Shown: piece by piece, positions 45,747-53,959 of the stretch | Layout of the letters: every line of letters begins with the position of its first letter | Position numbering within the stretch: position 1 is the stretch's first letter | NCBI GenBank assembly: GCA_023429135.1 | Contig: JAEYWD010000007.1 | Span: 1 to 64,000, forward strand | Length of the DNA: 64,000 nucleotides | Direction: 5' to 3' | DNA from: Bacteroidota bacterium | Lineage (GTDB): Bacteria; Bacteroidota; Bacteroidia; Bacteroidales; JAAUTT01 | Notes under the pieces: generated by a model | What the model was told of the DNA's origin: nothing | What the model saw: the letters and a program-made list of their open reading frames with translations, nothing else | Database searches by the model: none | Position numbers and translations under genes: made by a program

Positions 45747-46436
45747 ATGAACCATAAAATCCTGCTAGTTGACGATGAGCCCGATATCCTGGAATTTGTC
45801 AGTTACAACCTGAAAAAAGCCGGGTACGACGTAACTATTGCCAATAATGGAAAAGAAGCGGTTGCAAAAGCTAAAGAAATTAAGCCTCACCTGATTTTAT
45901 TGGATGTAATGATGCCGGAAATGGATGGAATAGAAACTTGTGAGGAAATCCGTTCAATTCCCACTCTTAAGAGCACAATAATTGCCTTCCTTACAGCACG
46001 TTCCGAAGATTATTCCCAGATAGCAGGATTTGAAGCTGGAGGCGACGATTACATAACCAAGCCAATAAAACCTAAGGTTTTACAAAGTCGCATCAAAGCA
46101 TTATTAAAGCGATTTGTTGAGCCGACTGCTGAAATACCGGTTGTAGTTGAAAAAGCTGTATCGAAGAATGAACTTATAATTGACAAAGAACGCTATGTTG
46201 TAATTAAAAACAACAAAGAGCTTACTCTACCCAAAAAAGAATTTGAACTGCTGGCTTTACTTGTCTCAAAACCCGAAAAAGTATTTACCCGCGACGATAT
46301 CTTCACAAATGTTTGGGGTGATAATATTATTGTAGGCGACAGAACAATTGATGTACATATCAGAAAACTTCGTGAAAAGATAGGAAACCGGTATATAAAA
46401 ACAATCAAAGGGGTTGGGTATAAATTTGTAGACTAA
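45747..46436 (+). CDS. OmpR/PhoB-type response regulator
   Basis: 229 residues. Receiver: VDDEPDILEFV, LILLDVMMPEMDG (phospho-acceptor Asp near 53), FLTARSE and GGDDYITKPIKP (Lys). A winged-helix DNA-binding domain (about 135-229) includes LTLPKKEFELLALLVSKP and FTRDDIFTNVWG, with GDRTIDVHIRKLREKI. No histidine kinase is next to it; the cognate kinase must lie elsewhere. It precedes the exopolysaccharide cassette and may regulate it. Confidence 0.95.
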   Translation: MNHKILLVDDEPDILEFVSYNLKKAGYDVTIANNGKEAVAKAKEIKPHLILLDVMMPEMDGIETCEEIRSIPTLKSTIIAFLTARSEDYSQIAGFEAGGDDYITKPIKPKVLQSRIKALLKRFVEPTAEIPVVVEKAVSKNELIIDKERYVVIKNNKELTLPKKEFELLALLVSKPEKVFTRDDIFTNVWGDNIIVGDRTIDVHIRKLREKIGNRYIKTIKGVGYKFVD

Positions 46437-46669
46437 TGAAATTACATCTTAATCTGAGGATTTCCACGAATGGTCCGTCACTATTCATCCTTAATTTAAT
46501 GAATTTCGTCATATAGCGAGTTAAACTTCTATACCAATCAAAGTGCAAATTATCAATACCTTACCTATAACAATCGTTATAAATGCTTGAAAAATAAATT
46601 AAAAGCTTATAAAATTTTAATAAATTAGTCGATCATTAATGCCCAGATTGATAAGTTTTAACAGAAAAA

Positions 46670-47815
46670 ATGAAAAAAGTAAATTTTCTTCTTATTCTTT
46701 TTTTGATAATTGTATCCGTTATTATCGTATCATTTTCTTTCTGGTATTTTAAACCCTCCCAAAAGTTTAACATTTTCATACTCGACAAAACTGTTACCGA
46801 TTTTACTTACAGAGAGCATGCATCTTTTACATGGGTTTTAAGAAATAATAAAATAGTAACTCCAAATGGGAATCTATACCGGAAAGATCAGGATTATTAT
46901 GGCTTTATACCGCTAAAGCCATCAGAAAAGGAAAAATACAAAATCAAAAGCATCCGTTTATTTGAGGTTCTCACATTATCCGATCAGTTGGATATGGTTT
47001 ACTACACCGACAGCTACGGTGTTTTCAGCAGCGATTTTGCCGATTCGGGGGTTTACATTAAACCTTACCTTGTTTACGGAGGTCTGAACCAGAATGACTA
47101 CCTTCTGCTTCGTGAAATGAAGCGAAAAAACAAACTTATTATTACCGAGTTTAATCTGTTAGGTTCTCCAACCTCCGATCTTATCAAGCAAAAAACACAG
47201 GAACTCTTCGATTTTAGATGGACAGGCTGGACTGGGCGATATTTTAAATCGTTGCAAAATATCTCAAAAAACCATATTCCAGCATGGATCATTAACTCCT
47301 ATCAGAAAAATTATGGCAAAAGATGGGAATTCTCTAACCCAGGTGTAGTAATTGTAAATGAAGATGGCCGGATACTGGTATTGGAAGAAAATTCAACCAT
47401 GAATACAGCAATTCCCGCCATAATTCCAACAGAAAATGCAATTGAAGAATATGGTTTGCCTCCATTTCAAAAATACGGATTTTGGTTCGACATCATTCAA
47501 ACTTCTAAAAAGAATACCATCCAGGCATTTTTTAAATTAGATGTGAACGATTCAGGCCGTAAAATTCTAGAAGAAAACGGACTTCCAGCGAACTTCCCGG
47601 CAATTATAGAAAACACCACCGATTATAAATTCTATTATTTCTCTGGTGATTTTTCTGATCATCAGCCGGTTGATTGGCTGGCTCACTTTGGAGGCGTATC
47701 GGAGTGTATGAAAAAAATTCATACAGGATCAAATGGCACAAACAATGAATTTTTTTGGAATTTTTATGTACCTTTATTGAAAGGGATTCTTGAGAAAAAT
47801 TTACACAAAAAATAA
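46670..47815 (+). CDS. Membrane-anchored unknown protein of a glycosyltransferase cassette
   Basis: 381 residues: a membrane helix (about 5-28), then a soluble part that should face the periplasm. No family is named with certainty. Notable stretches are EHASFTWVLRNNKIV, EFNLLGSPTSDL, LFDFRWTGWTGRYF, IPAWIINSYQKNYGKRWEF, YGFWFDIIQ and FPAIIENTTDYKFYYFSGDF. The many aromatic and acidic positions suggest a sugar-active or sugar-binding barrel. It starts the run of genes ending with the processive glycosyltransferase (18 bases to the HPt gene), so I infer a role in processing or export of that polymer. Confidence 0.72.
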   Translation: MKKVNFLLILFLIIVSVIIVSFSFWYFKPSQKFNIFILDKTVTDFTYREHASFTWVLRNNKIVTPNGNLYRKDQDYYGFIPLKPSEKEKYKIKSIRLFEVLTLSDQLDMVYYTDSYGVFSSDFADSGVYIKPYLVYGGLNQNDYLLLREMKRKNKLIITEFNLLGSPTSDLIKQKTQELFDFRWTGWTGRYFKSLQNISKNHIPAWIINSYQKNYGKRWEFSNPGVVIVNEDGRILVLEENSTMNTAIPAIIPTENAIEEYGLPPFQKYGFWFDIIQTSKKNTIQAFFKLDVNDSGRKILEENGLPANFPAIIENTTDYKFYYFSGDFSDHQPVDWLAHFGGVSECMKKIHTGSNGTNNEFFWNFYVPLLKGILEKNLHKK

Positions 47816-47832
47816 CGGTAAAATCTGTTATC

Positions 47833-48180
47833 ATGAGCACGAAGAGCTACAACCTGAGTTATCTGAAAGAAATATCAGGGGGAGATGAGGAGTTTATTTT
47901 GGATATGATACAAACGTTTATTGAAAATACACCTATAGAAATTGCAACTTTAAGAAACTATATTAAAGAAGAAAAGTGGGATCTTTTAGGAGAAAATGCA
48001 CACAGGTTTGCTCCCAGTCTTCAATTCTTAGGGTTAGTATCCTTACGCCCTGTTATAAACCAAATAGAAGATTTTTCTTTCAACAGGAAAAATCTGGATC
48101 AGATTTCTTCGTTAATAGACAAACTCGATACAGAATGTAACTTAGTTTCAGAAGAACTTAAGAACGACTATAACCTTTAA
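47833..48180 (+). CDS. HPt-domain phosphotransfer protein
   Basis: 115 residues, all-helical single domain. Phospho-acceptor His57 sits in NAHRFAPSLQFLGLVSL, the Bacteroidota form of the HPt motif; the classic HxLKG reads HRFAP. The preceding GGDEEFILDMIQTFIENTP is typical of HPt helix B. It would pass phosphate between a hybrid kinase and a receiver, plausibly the receiver encoded 10 bases downstream. No kinase is adjacent. Confidence 0.88.
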   Translation: MSTKSYNLSYLKEISGGDEEFILDMIQTFIENTPIEIATLRNYIKEEKWDLLGENAHRFAPSLQFLGLVSLRPVINQIEDFSFNRKNLDQISSLIDKLDTECNLVSEELKNDYNL

Positions 48181-48190
48181 CTTTTCGATT

Positions 48191-48568
48191 ATGAAAATAT
48201 TGATTTGTGAAGATGATACAATGACTTTGAAAGCATTGGAACATAAACTTAAAAAAGAAGGTTACGAAATAATTTCAGCAAAAGACGGGAAAAGTGCATG
48301 TGATATACTTTCGGAACAAAAAGATATCGATCTGTTATTAACTGATCTTCACATGCCCGTTTTAAGTGGTTTAGAGCTGATCAGTTTTCTGCGAGGTAAG
48401 CTTCAAAGCAATATGCCCATTGTAATGTTGACAAGAGTTGGTTTGGAAGAAACAGTACTTCAGGCTTTTGAACTTGGCGCCGACGATTACATAACAAAAC
48501 CTTTTAATCCCGACGAATTAGCTTTGCGTATAAAACGGTTGTTATTAAAAAGCAAGAACAGTTTATAA
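48191..48568 (+). CDS. Stand-alone CheY-like receiver
   Basis: 125 residues, receiver domain only. Seen: ICEDDTMTLKAL (acidic pair), LLLTDLHMPVLSG with acceptor Asp52, VMLTRVG (Thr) and GADDYITKPFNPDE (Lys). No output domain, so it signals by protein contact, most likely with the neighbouring HEAT protein or glycosyltransferase. It lies between the HPt gene and the HEAT gene with short spacings. Confidence 0.92.
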   Translation: MKILICEDDTMTLKALEHKLKKEGYEIISAKDGKSACDILSEQKDIDLLLTDLHMPVLSGLELISFLRGKLQSNMPIVMLTRVGLEETVLQAFELGADDYITKPFNPDELALRIKRLLLKSKNSL

Positions 48569-48583
48569 TTTACATATGGTAAG

Positions 48584-49987
48584 ATGTACCTTTTAATGAA
48601 TAAGCGATTTATTCACTTGAGGTTTATTTTTTTTATTGTACTAATTACTTTTTTAAGCCTCGTCACCAGTTTACCAGCCTATACGGCTTCTGAAAAAGAA
48701 CCAGGAGAAACTGCATTAAATCGTGAAAGGGTTTATGAAAAAAAAATTTTATGGGGCGAAAGATTCTACAGCCTCCATCTTAATGCACTTGCGCTTAAAC
48801 AATTCGAAAAAGCAAGCAAAATAAAACCTGGTGCTTATTTCCCAAAATATAGAATTGAACAGCTTACTATAAGACTTAACCGGTCGCAAAACAAATTTGT
48901 AAGCGAATATATTTTCGACTTCAACAAGCCTGGTTTCCTTATTACTGCGCTTATTCTTGTTATCCTCTTCTCACTTACCTCGATGGTTATAGCTCTAGCT
49001 TCAGCCTTAATTAACCGGGATAACATGATGCGTACAGAGAAGAGGATGCAATACCTGAGAGAAGAATATCAGACAATGCTGGTGAATTATCTTTTCGCCA
49101 CTGATATAGATAAAGAGTTTATTTCTAATATCAGAAAAATATCTTCAAAGAAATTTAACCGCCGGGTTTTGATTGACCAAATGATTGACCTCAGTATAAC
49201 CCTTACCGGGGATGAAAAGGAACGACTAAAAAATTTATATCTGCTTCTTGGACTGGATAACGACTCACACCGAAAAGCCATGAACCGCAAATGGCATATT
49301 AAGGCAAAAGGATTCCGGGAACTTGCTTTTATGAACATCCCCAGCGCAAATAAAGAAATTAAACGATGCCTCACATCACGGAACGATATTCTCAGAATGG
49401 AAGCCCAATTTGCAATGATCAGGCTTTATCCTGACAATGCGTTTGAATTTCTTGATAACTTAAAAAAGGAATATACTCTTTGGGAACAGTTAAACGTTTA
49501 CGAAACCATTACTTTTCACCAGCTCAACCTTCCCAATTTTGATCATTTACTTAAATCGGCAAACGAATCCATTGTAATGTTTTCGCTTCGAATGATCAAA
49601 ATATTTCAGCTCCGAAAGACATTTAATGCAATGCTGGAATTACTTTCCCATAAAAGTGCCGAAATACGGCATATGACTATTCATGTGATGGGATCTCTAA
49701 AAATACATGACTGCCTGCCACATCTAAAACGCATTTATAAAACTGAGACCTACGAGAATTGCGTGGAAATCATAAAAGCAATAGCAAGTATAAACGACGA
49801 AAGCATGTTAGGTTTTCTGAAACTTGTTCTGGATAAGGAAGATGACGTTCAACTCCAAATTGAAGCGGCTATGGCTATAAATAAGCTTGGAGTAAAGGGC
49901 TCAGATACTTTGAGCAAACTTCTTACATCCGATTATAAGAACTATCAGATTATAGTGAAACACGTGCTTGATAAACGAATTAATTGA
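48584..49987 (+). CDS. Membrane HEAT-repeat protein of the glycosyltransferase cassette
   Basis: 467 residues. A hydrophobic N-terminal signal or helix (about 10-32), a short TPR-like region (ALALKQFEKASKIKPGAY), a second membrane helix (about 117-140) and a cytosolic helical part. From about 240 on, HEAT units recur (MLELLSHKSAEIRHMTIHVM, AIASINDESMLGFLKLVLDK, AAMAINKLGVKG). A cytosolic HEAT domain next to the receiver and glycosyltransferase suggests a docking platform that transmits the phosphorelay state to the synthase. A start four codons later is possible. The gene stop overlaps the glycosyltransferase ATG by one base. Confidence 0.82.
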   Translation: MYLLMNKRFIHLRFIFFIVLITFLSLVTSLPAYTASEKEPGETALNRERVYEKKILWGERFYSLHLNALALKQFEKASKIKPGAYFPKYRIEQLTIRLNRSQNKFVSEYIFDFNKPGFLITALILVILFSLTSMVIALASALINRDNMMRTEKRMQYLREEYQTMLVNYLFATDIDKEFISNIRKISSKKFNRRVLIDQMIDLSITLTGDEKERLKNLYLLLGLDNDSHRKAMNRKWHIKAKGFRELAFMNIPSANKEIKRCLTSRNDILRMEAQFAMIRLYPDNAFEFLDNLKKEYTLWEQLNVYETITFHQLNLPNFDHLLKSANESIVMFSLRMIKIFQLRKTFNAMLELLSHKSAEIRHMTIHVMGSLKIHDCLPHLKRIYKTETYENCVEIIKAIASINDESMLGFLKLVLDKEDDVQLQIEAAMAINKLGVKGSDTLSKLLTSDYKNYQIIVKHVLDKRIN

Positions 49988-51420
49988 TGGACATTTTTTT
50001 TGATATACTATCCTACATTGTAAATAACTTTATACTTGGGTTAACCATTGTAATTTTTTCATCCTATTTAATCCTTGCACTGGTTTCGGCCATTGCGCTC
50101 CGCAAATATTTAAGAAAAAACAGCTTTATCGATTATAATAATATAATCCTCGCTCCTGTTACTCCATCGATATCGGTTATTGCACCAGCCTACAACGAGG
50201 AAAAATCCATTGTTGACAATATACGCGCATTGCTGGCTCTATACTACAACAATTTCGAAGTAACGGTAGTTAACGACGGAAGCACCGACAATACATTTAA
50301 GACAGTTATAGAAGCTTTTGATATGGAGCGGGTAAATTACTTTTTCGACTATCGGATTCCTTGTGAAAGAATCAGAGGAATTTACAAGTCGAGGAACCGT
50401 TCATTCAAAAAGTTAACATTTATTGATAAAGTAAACGGAGGAAAAGCCGATGCCCTGAATGCCGGTATCAACATATCAAAGAATCAGCTTATTTGCAGTA
50501 TCGATGTAGATTCTATTATGGAACCCGATGCACTTTTGAAACTTGTGAAACCTTTTATGGAGGAAGGAAACAAAAAAGTCATTGGTACAGGTGGAGTAAT
50601 CCGAATTGCAAATTCCTGCCAGATAGAAAATGGGCAGATTAAACGAATCCACCTGCCGCGGAAGTTTCTTCCACGTGTACAGGTTCTTGAGTATACCCGG
50701 GCCTTTTTAATGGCCCGTATGGCCTGGGGAAAATTAAACGGGTTGCTGCTTATATCGGGAGCATTGGGAATGTTTGATAAAGAAACAGTAATCAAATGCG
50801 GAGGTTACAGTACAAGCACCGTTGGTGAAGATATGGAACTTGTGGTACGTATGCGAAGGTATATGGCCGAACAAAAGCAAAAATACGAGGTTATCTATAT
50901 TCCCGATCCGCTGGTTTGGACCGAAGTCCCTTCAACACTTAAGGTTCTGGGCCGACAGCGAAACCGGTGGACAAGAGGTACCATGGAAACCTTGTTTAAA
51001 CATAAAGTTTTATTCATGAACCCACGGTATGGAATCTTCGGGATGCTTGGATATACTTATTGGCTTTTGTTCGAATGGATGGCCCCTGTGATCGAATTTC
51101 TGGGATTACTCTATTTTACCTTGCTGGTGATATTTGACCAGCCCAACTGGTATTTTTTCCTTTTATTGTTTGTATTCGTTTATACTTTCGCTGTTTCTCT
51201 GAGCACCTGGGCTTTGCTTTTCGAAGAATTAACCTATCATAAATACGAAAAGCGCCGTGATGTTTTGAAATTATTCCTTACAGCCTTAGTTGAACCCATA
51301 TTTTATCATCCACTCACCGTTTTTTGGGCAGTGCGGGGAAACATCGACTACATGCGCGGAGTCCGTTCGTGGGGTAAAATGGACCGGGTTGGATTTCAGC
51401 ATACCAAGGGAAGGATATAA
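49987..51420 (+). CDS. Processive family 2 glycosyltransferase (PgaC/HasA/BcsA-like)
   Basis: 477 residues, integral membrane synthase. An N-terminal helix (about 10-38) precedes the GT-A domain: SVIAPAYNEE, VVNDGSTDNT (Asp near 97), SIDVDSIMEP (DxD near 173-175), VGEDMELVVRMRR (ED near 281) and RQRNRWTRGTME (QxxRW near 324). Three or more C-terminal membrane helices form a pore (near 350-430). This motif set is that of processive synthases making beta-linked chains such as poly-GlcNAc, hyaluronan or cellulose. ATG overlaps the HEAT gene stop (TGATG), implying coupled translation. No PilZ domain, so control by c-di-GMP is not indicated. Confidence 0.9.
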   Translation: MDIFFDILSYIVNNFILGLTIVIFSSYLILALVSAIALRKYLRKNSFIDYNNIILAPVTPSISVIAPAYNEEKSIVDNIRALLALYYNNFEVTVVNDGSTDNTFKTVIEAFDMERVNYFFDYRIPCERIRGIYKSRNRSFKKLTFIDKVNGGKADALNAGINISKNQLICSIDVDSIMEPDALLKLVKPFMEEGNKKVIGTGGVIRIANSCQIENGQIKRIHLPRKFLPRVQVLEYTRAFLMARMAWGKLNGLLLISGALGMFDKETVIKCGGYSTSTVGEDMELVVRMRRYMAEQKQKYEVIYIPDPLVWTEVPSTLKVLGRQRNRWTRGTMETLFKHKVLFMNPRYGIFGMLGYTYWLLFEWMAPVIEFLGLLYFTLLVIFDQPNWYFFLLLFVFVYTFAVSLSTWALLFEELTYHKYEKRRDVLKLFLTALVEPIFYHPLTVFWAVRGNIDYMRGVRSWGKMDRVGFQHTKGRI

Positions 51421-51453
51421 AAAAAACCGCTGAACAGAAATGCCAGCGGTTTT
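51421..51453. terminator. Bidirectional terminator between GT2 and araB
   Basis: Arms aaaaccgctg (51423-51432) and cagcggtttt (51444-51453), with an A-run before and T-run after. It serves both convergent genes. Confidence 0.8.
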
Positions 51454-51471
51454 AGTTAATGCTCAATATTT

Positions 51472-53148
51472 TTACTTGAAATTATTCTCAATTAAATTTC
51501 CAAGCTTGGAATATCTTTCATAAAGTGCTTTGTACTTTGCTGCATTAGCAGGTATTGGCTTATACTCGGTTTCGAAGCCATTCCCCATAGCTTTCTGAGC
51601 GGCCTCTACATCAGGATAAACTCCGGCTACTACAGCGGCTGCCATTGCCGATCCCAACGCGCAGGCTTGTTCGCTGCGTGCGACAAGAATGGGCATATTT
51701 AAAACATCGGCTACGGTTTGCATAACGAAAGTTGATTTTTTTGCAACTCCACCTAAAGCAATTACACCATCAATGCGAACACCTTCATCAATAAAGCGGT
51801 CCACAATTTTCTTTGCACCAAAAGCAGTAGCTTCTACCAATGCTTTAAAAATTCGTGGAGCATCCGATCCAAGATTGAGGTTTGCAATTACGCCTTTCAG
51901 GTTTTGATTCGCATCGGGAGTACGGCGGCCATTCATCCAATCGAGTGCTAAAACACCTGTTTCTTCTATAGGAAGCTTTTCAGCCGCTTTGGATAACTCG
52001 GGAATGAGGCTATCGGCAATTTCTTTTAAAAGTTTTTCACGTGTAGCATCATCAACCAGGGTCGATTTGCTTAATATTTGCTCCGTTGGCCACAGAAGAA
52101 CCTTCCTGAACCATGCATAAATGTCGCCAAAAGCACTCTGACCGGCTTCCATACCCATCATTCCAGGAATGATAGAGCCATCTACCTGTCCACAAATACC
52201 TTTGATGAGTTTATTGCCAACTTCTGCAGTAGGCGCTATTAACATGTCGCAGGTTGAAGTCCCCATAACCTTGCTAAGATAATAAGGTTTAATTTCTCCG
52301 CCTGCAGCTCCAAGATGAGCGTCGAAAGCTCCTACACCAATAGAAACATTTTCAGTGAGCCCTAATTTTTGAGCCCATACCTTAGAAATCTTCCCAACAG
52401 ATATATCGCAGGTATAAGTATCGGCAAACAAATTATTCCGAACACCTTTTAGAACCGGATCAAGCCTTACAAGAAAATCCTCAGCAGGTAATCCGTTCCA
52501 ATCGGTATGCCACATCGCCTTATGACCGGCAGCGCAACGACTTCTTTTCATACCAATAGGTTCTGTATTGCCTGTTAAAACAGCAGGTATCCAATCACAA
52601 TGCTCAACCCAGGAAAAAGAGGCTTTACGAACTTTTTCATCTTCTCTTAAAACGTGAAGTATTTTAGCCCAAAACCATTCGGACGAATAAATTCCACCTT
52701 CGTATTTGGTGTAGTCTACCCCACCCCAGGTTCTGGCCAATTCGTTAATCTGATCTGCTTCTTTAACTGCAGTATGGTCTTTCCACAATACAAACATGGC
52801 ATTGGGATTCTCTTCAAACCCTGGCGTCATGGCAAGTGGTATACCATTTTTATCTACCGCAATAGGAGTGGATCCTGTGGTATCAACTGAAATAGCCACC
52901 ACATTGGCGCCTGCACCTGCCGGAGCTTTGGCTAAAGCTTGTTTTATTGAAGTCTCGAGACCTTCAAGGTAATCCAATGGGTGCTGACGAAACTGATTTT
53001 GAGTTGCATTGCAATATTTTCCAGCCTTCCAGCGTGGATATTCAAAAACAGCGCTACCAACTTCTTTACCGTTGGCGGTATCAACAATGATCGAACGAAC
53101 CGAATCGGTTCCGTAATCAACTCCAATTACAAATTTTGTATTACTCAT
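51472..53148 (-). CDS. araB: Ribulokinase
   Basis: 558 residues, FGGY carbohydrate kinase. Phosphorylates L-ribulose. Seen: FVIGVDYGTDSVRSIIVD, VDTTGSTPIAVDKNG, GVGAFDAHLGAAGG and LGGVAKKSTFVMQTVADVL. Length and the DYGTDS start match AraB rather than xylulokinase. It is the last gene of the SSS-araD-araB operon. Downstream lie a palindrome-free gap and a terminator. Confidence 0.95.
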   Translation of the reverse strand: MSNTKFVIGVDYGTDSVRSIIVDTANGKEVGSAVFEYPRWKAGKYCNATQNQFRQHPLDYLEGLETSIKQALAKAPAGAGANVVAISVDTTGSTPIAVDKNGIPLAMTPGFEENPNAMFVLWKDHTAVKEADQINELARTWGGVDYTKYEGGIYSSEWFWAKILHVLREDEKVRKASFSWVEHCDWIPAVLTGNTEPIGMKRSRCAAGHKAMWHTDWNGLPAEDFLVRLDPVLKGVRNNLFADTYTCDISVGKISKVWAQKLGLTENVSIGVGAFDAHLGAAGGEIKPYYLSKVMGTSTCDMLIAPTAEVGNKLIKGICGQVDGSIIPGMMGMEAGQSAFGDIYAWFRKVLLWPTEQILSKSTLVDDATREKLLKEIADSLIPELSKAAEKLPIEETGVLALDWMNGRRTPDANQNLKGVIANLNLGSDAPRIFKALVEATAFGAKKIVDRFIDEGVRIDGVIALGGVAKKSTFVMQTVADVLNMPILVARSEQACALGSAMAAAVVAGVYPDVEAAQKAMGNGFETEYKPIPANAAKYKALYERYSKLGNLIENNFK

Positions 53149-53180
53149 AATATTATAATGAATAAGGCTGTAGGCTATAG

Positions 53181-53200
53181 GTCCCGATAGCTATCGGGAC
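53181..53200. repeat. 20-bp perfect palindrome (gtcccgatagctatcgggac)
   Basis: Exact 20-base palindrome; its core cccgatagctatcggg is a dispersed palindrome well known in Bacteroidota. It sits between araD and araB. Confidence 0.8.
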
Positions 53201-53222
53201 AGGCTTTAGAAAAAAGAATCTT

Positions 53223-53263
53223 CTCCCTAAAGCCTATTAGCTAAAAACCTAAACAGCTAATTA
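53223..53263. repeat. 'cctaaacagctaattag' word repeat
   Basis: Contains cctaaagcctattagctaaa and acctaaacagctaattag, the fourth copy of the family at 11851, 17251 and 19608. It lies in the araD-araB gap. Confidence 0.5.
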
Positions 53264-53267
53264 GAAA

Positions 53268-53954
53268 TTATTTTTGTCCGTAATAAGCATTAGGTCCGTG
53301 CTTGCGCATGTAATGCTTGTCGAGCAAGTATTGATCGATGCCTTTTACATCGTTCATAGTGAGTGTGTGATGCGCCATTTTGGATACCTGCTCCAGAACC
53401 ACGGCATTGTGAACGGCGTTGTGAGCATCGGTTCCCCAGGAAAAAGGACCATGCCCGTTAACAATCACCGATGGGATTGCCAATGAGTCGATATTCCTAA
53501 AAGCTTCTACTATAACATTTCCAGTTTCCACTTCGTAACTTTCCTGAATTTCTTTTTCAGTAAGTTTACGGGTACAGGGAATGTCTCCATAGAAGTAGTC
53601 GGCATGCGTTGTTCCCAGGGCTGGAATGGGAATTCCAGCTTGAGCCCAGCTCGTTGCCCATTCAGAATGAGTATGCACAACTCCACCTACTTTGGGAAAA
53701 GCTTTGTAAAGAACAAGATGGGTTGGAGTATCGCTTGAAGGTTTATATTTTCCTTCCACCACTTTCCCGTCCATGTCAACAATTACCATGTCCTCCGGCT
53801 TCATGTCGTCATACGACACTCCGCTGGGTTTGATGGCAATAAGTCCTTTTTCACGATCTATGCCACTTACATTTCCCCAGGTAAAAATGACCAGGCCATA
53901 TTTTACAAGGTCGATGTTCGCCTTAAAAACCTCTTCTTTCAGTTGCTCGAGCAT
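53268..53954 (-). CDS. araD: L-ribulose-5-phosphate 4-epimerase
   Basis: 228 residues from the ATG at 53954 (MLEQLKEEVFKANIDLV), matching the family start; upstream frame is hydrophobic noise overlapping the transporter gene. Converts L-ribulose 5-phosphate to D-xylulose 5-phosphate. Zinc ligands are present in VHTHSEWATSW (two His) and VNGHGPFSWG (His). The length equals E. coli AraD (231). The start is five bases after the transporter stop, so co-translated. Confidence 0.96.
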   Translation of the reverse strand: MLEQLKEEVFKANIDLVKYGLVIFTWGNVSGIDREKGLIAIKPSGVSYDDMKPEDMVIVDMDGKVVEGKYKPSSDTPTHLVLYKAFPKVGGVVHTHSEWATSWAQAGIPIPALGTTHADYFYGDIPCTRKLTEKEIQESYEVETGNVIVEAFRNIDSLAIPSVIVNGHGPFSWGTDAHNAVHNAVVLEQVSKMAHHTLTMNDVKGIDQYLLDKHYMRKHGPNAYYGQK

Positions 53955-53959
53955 CGCTT

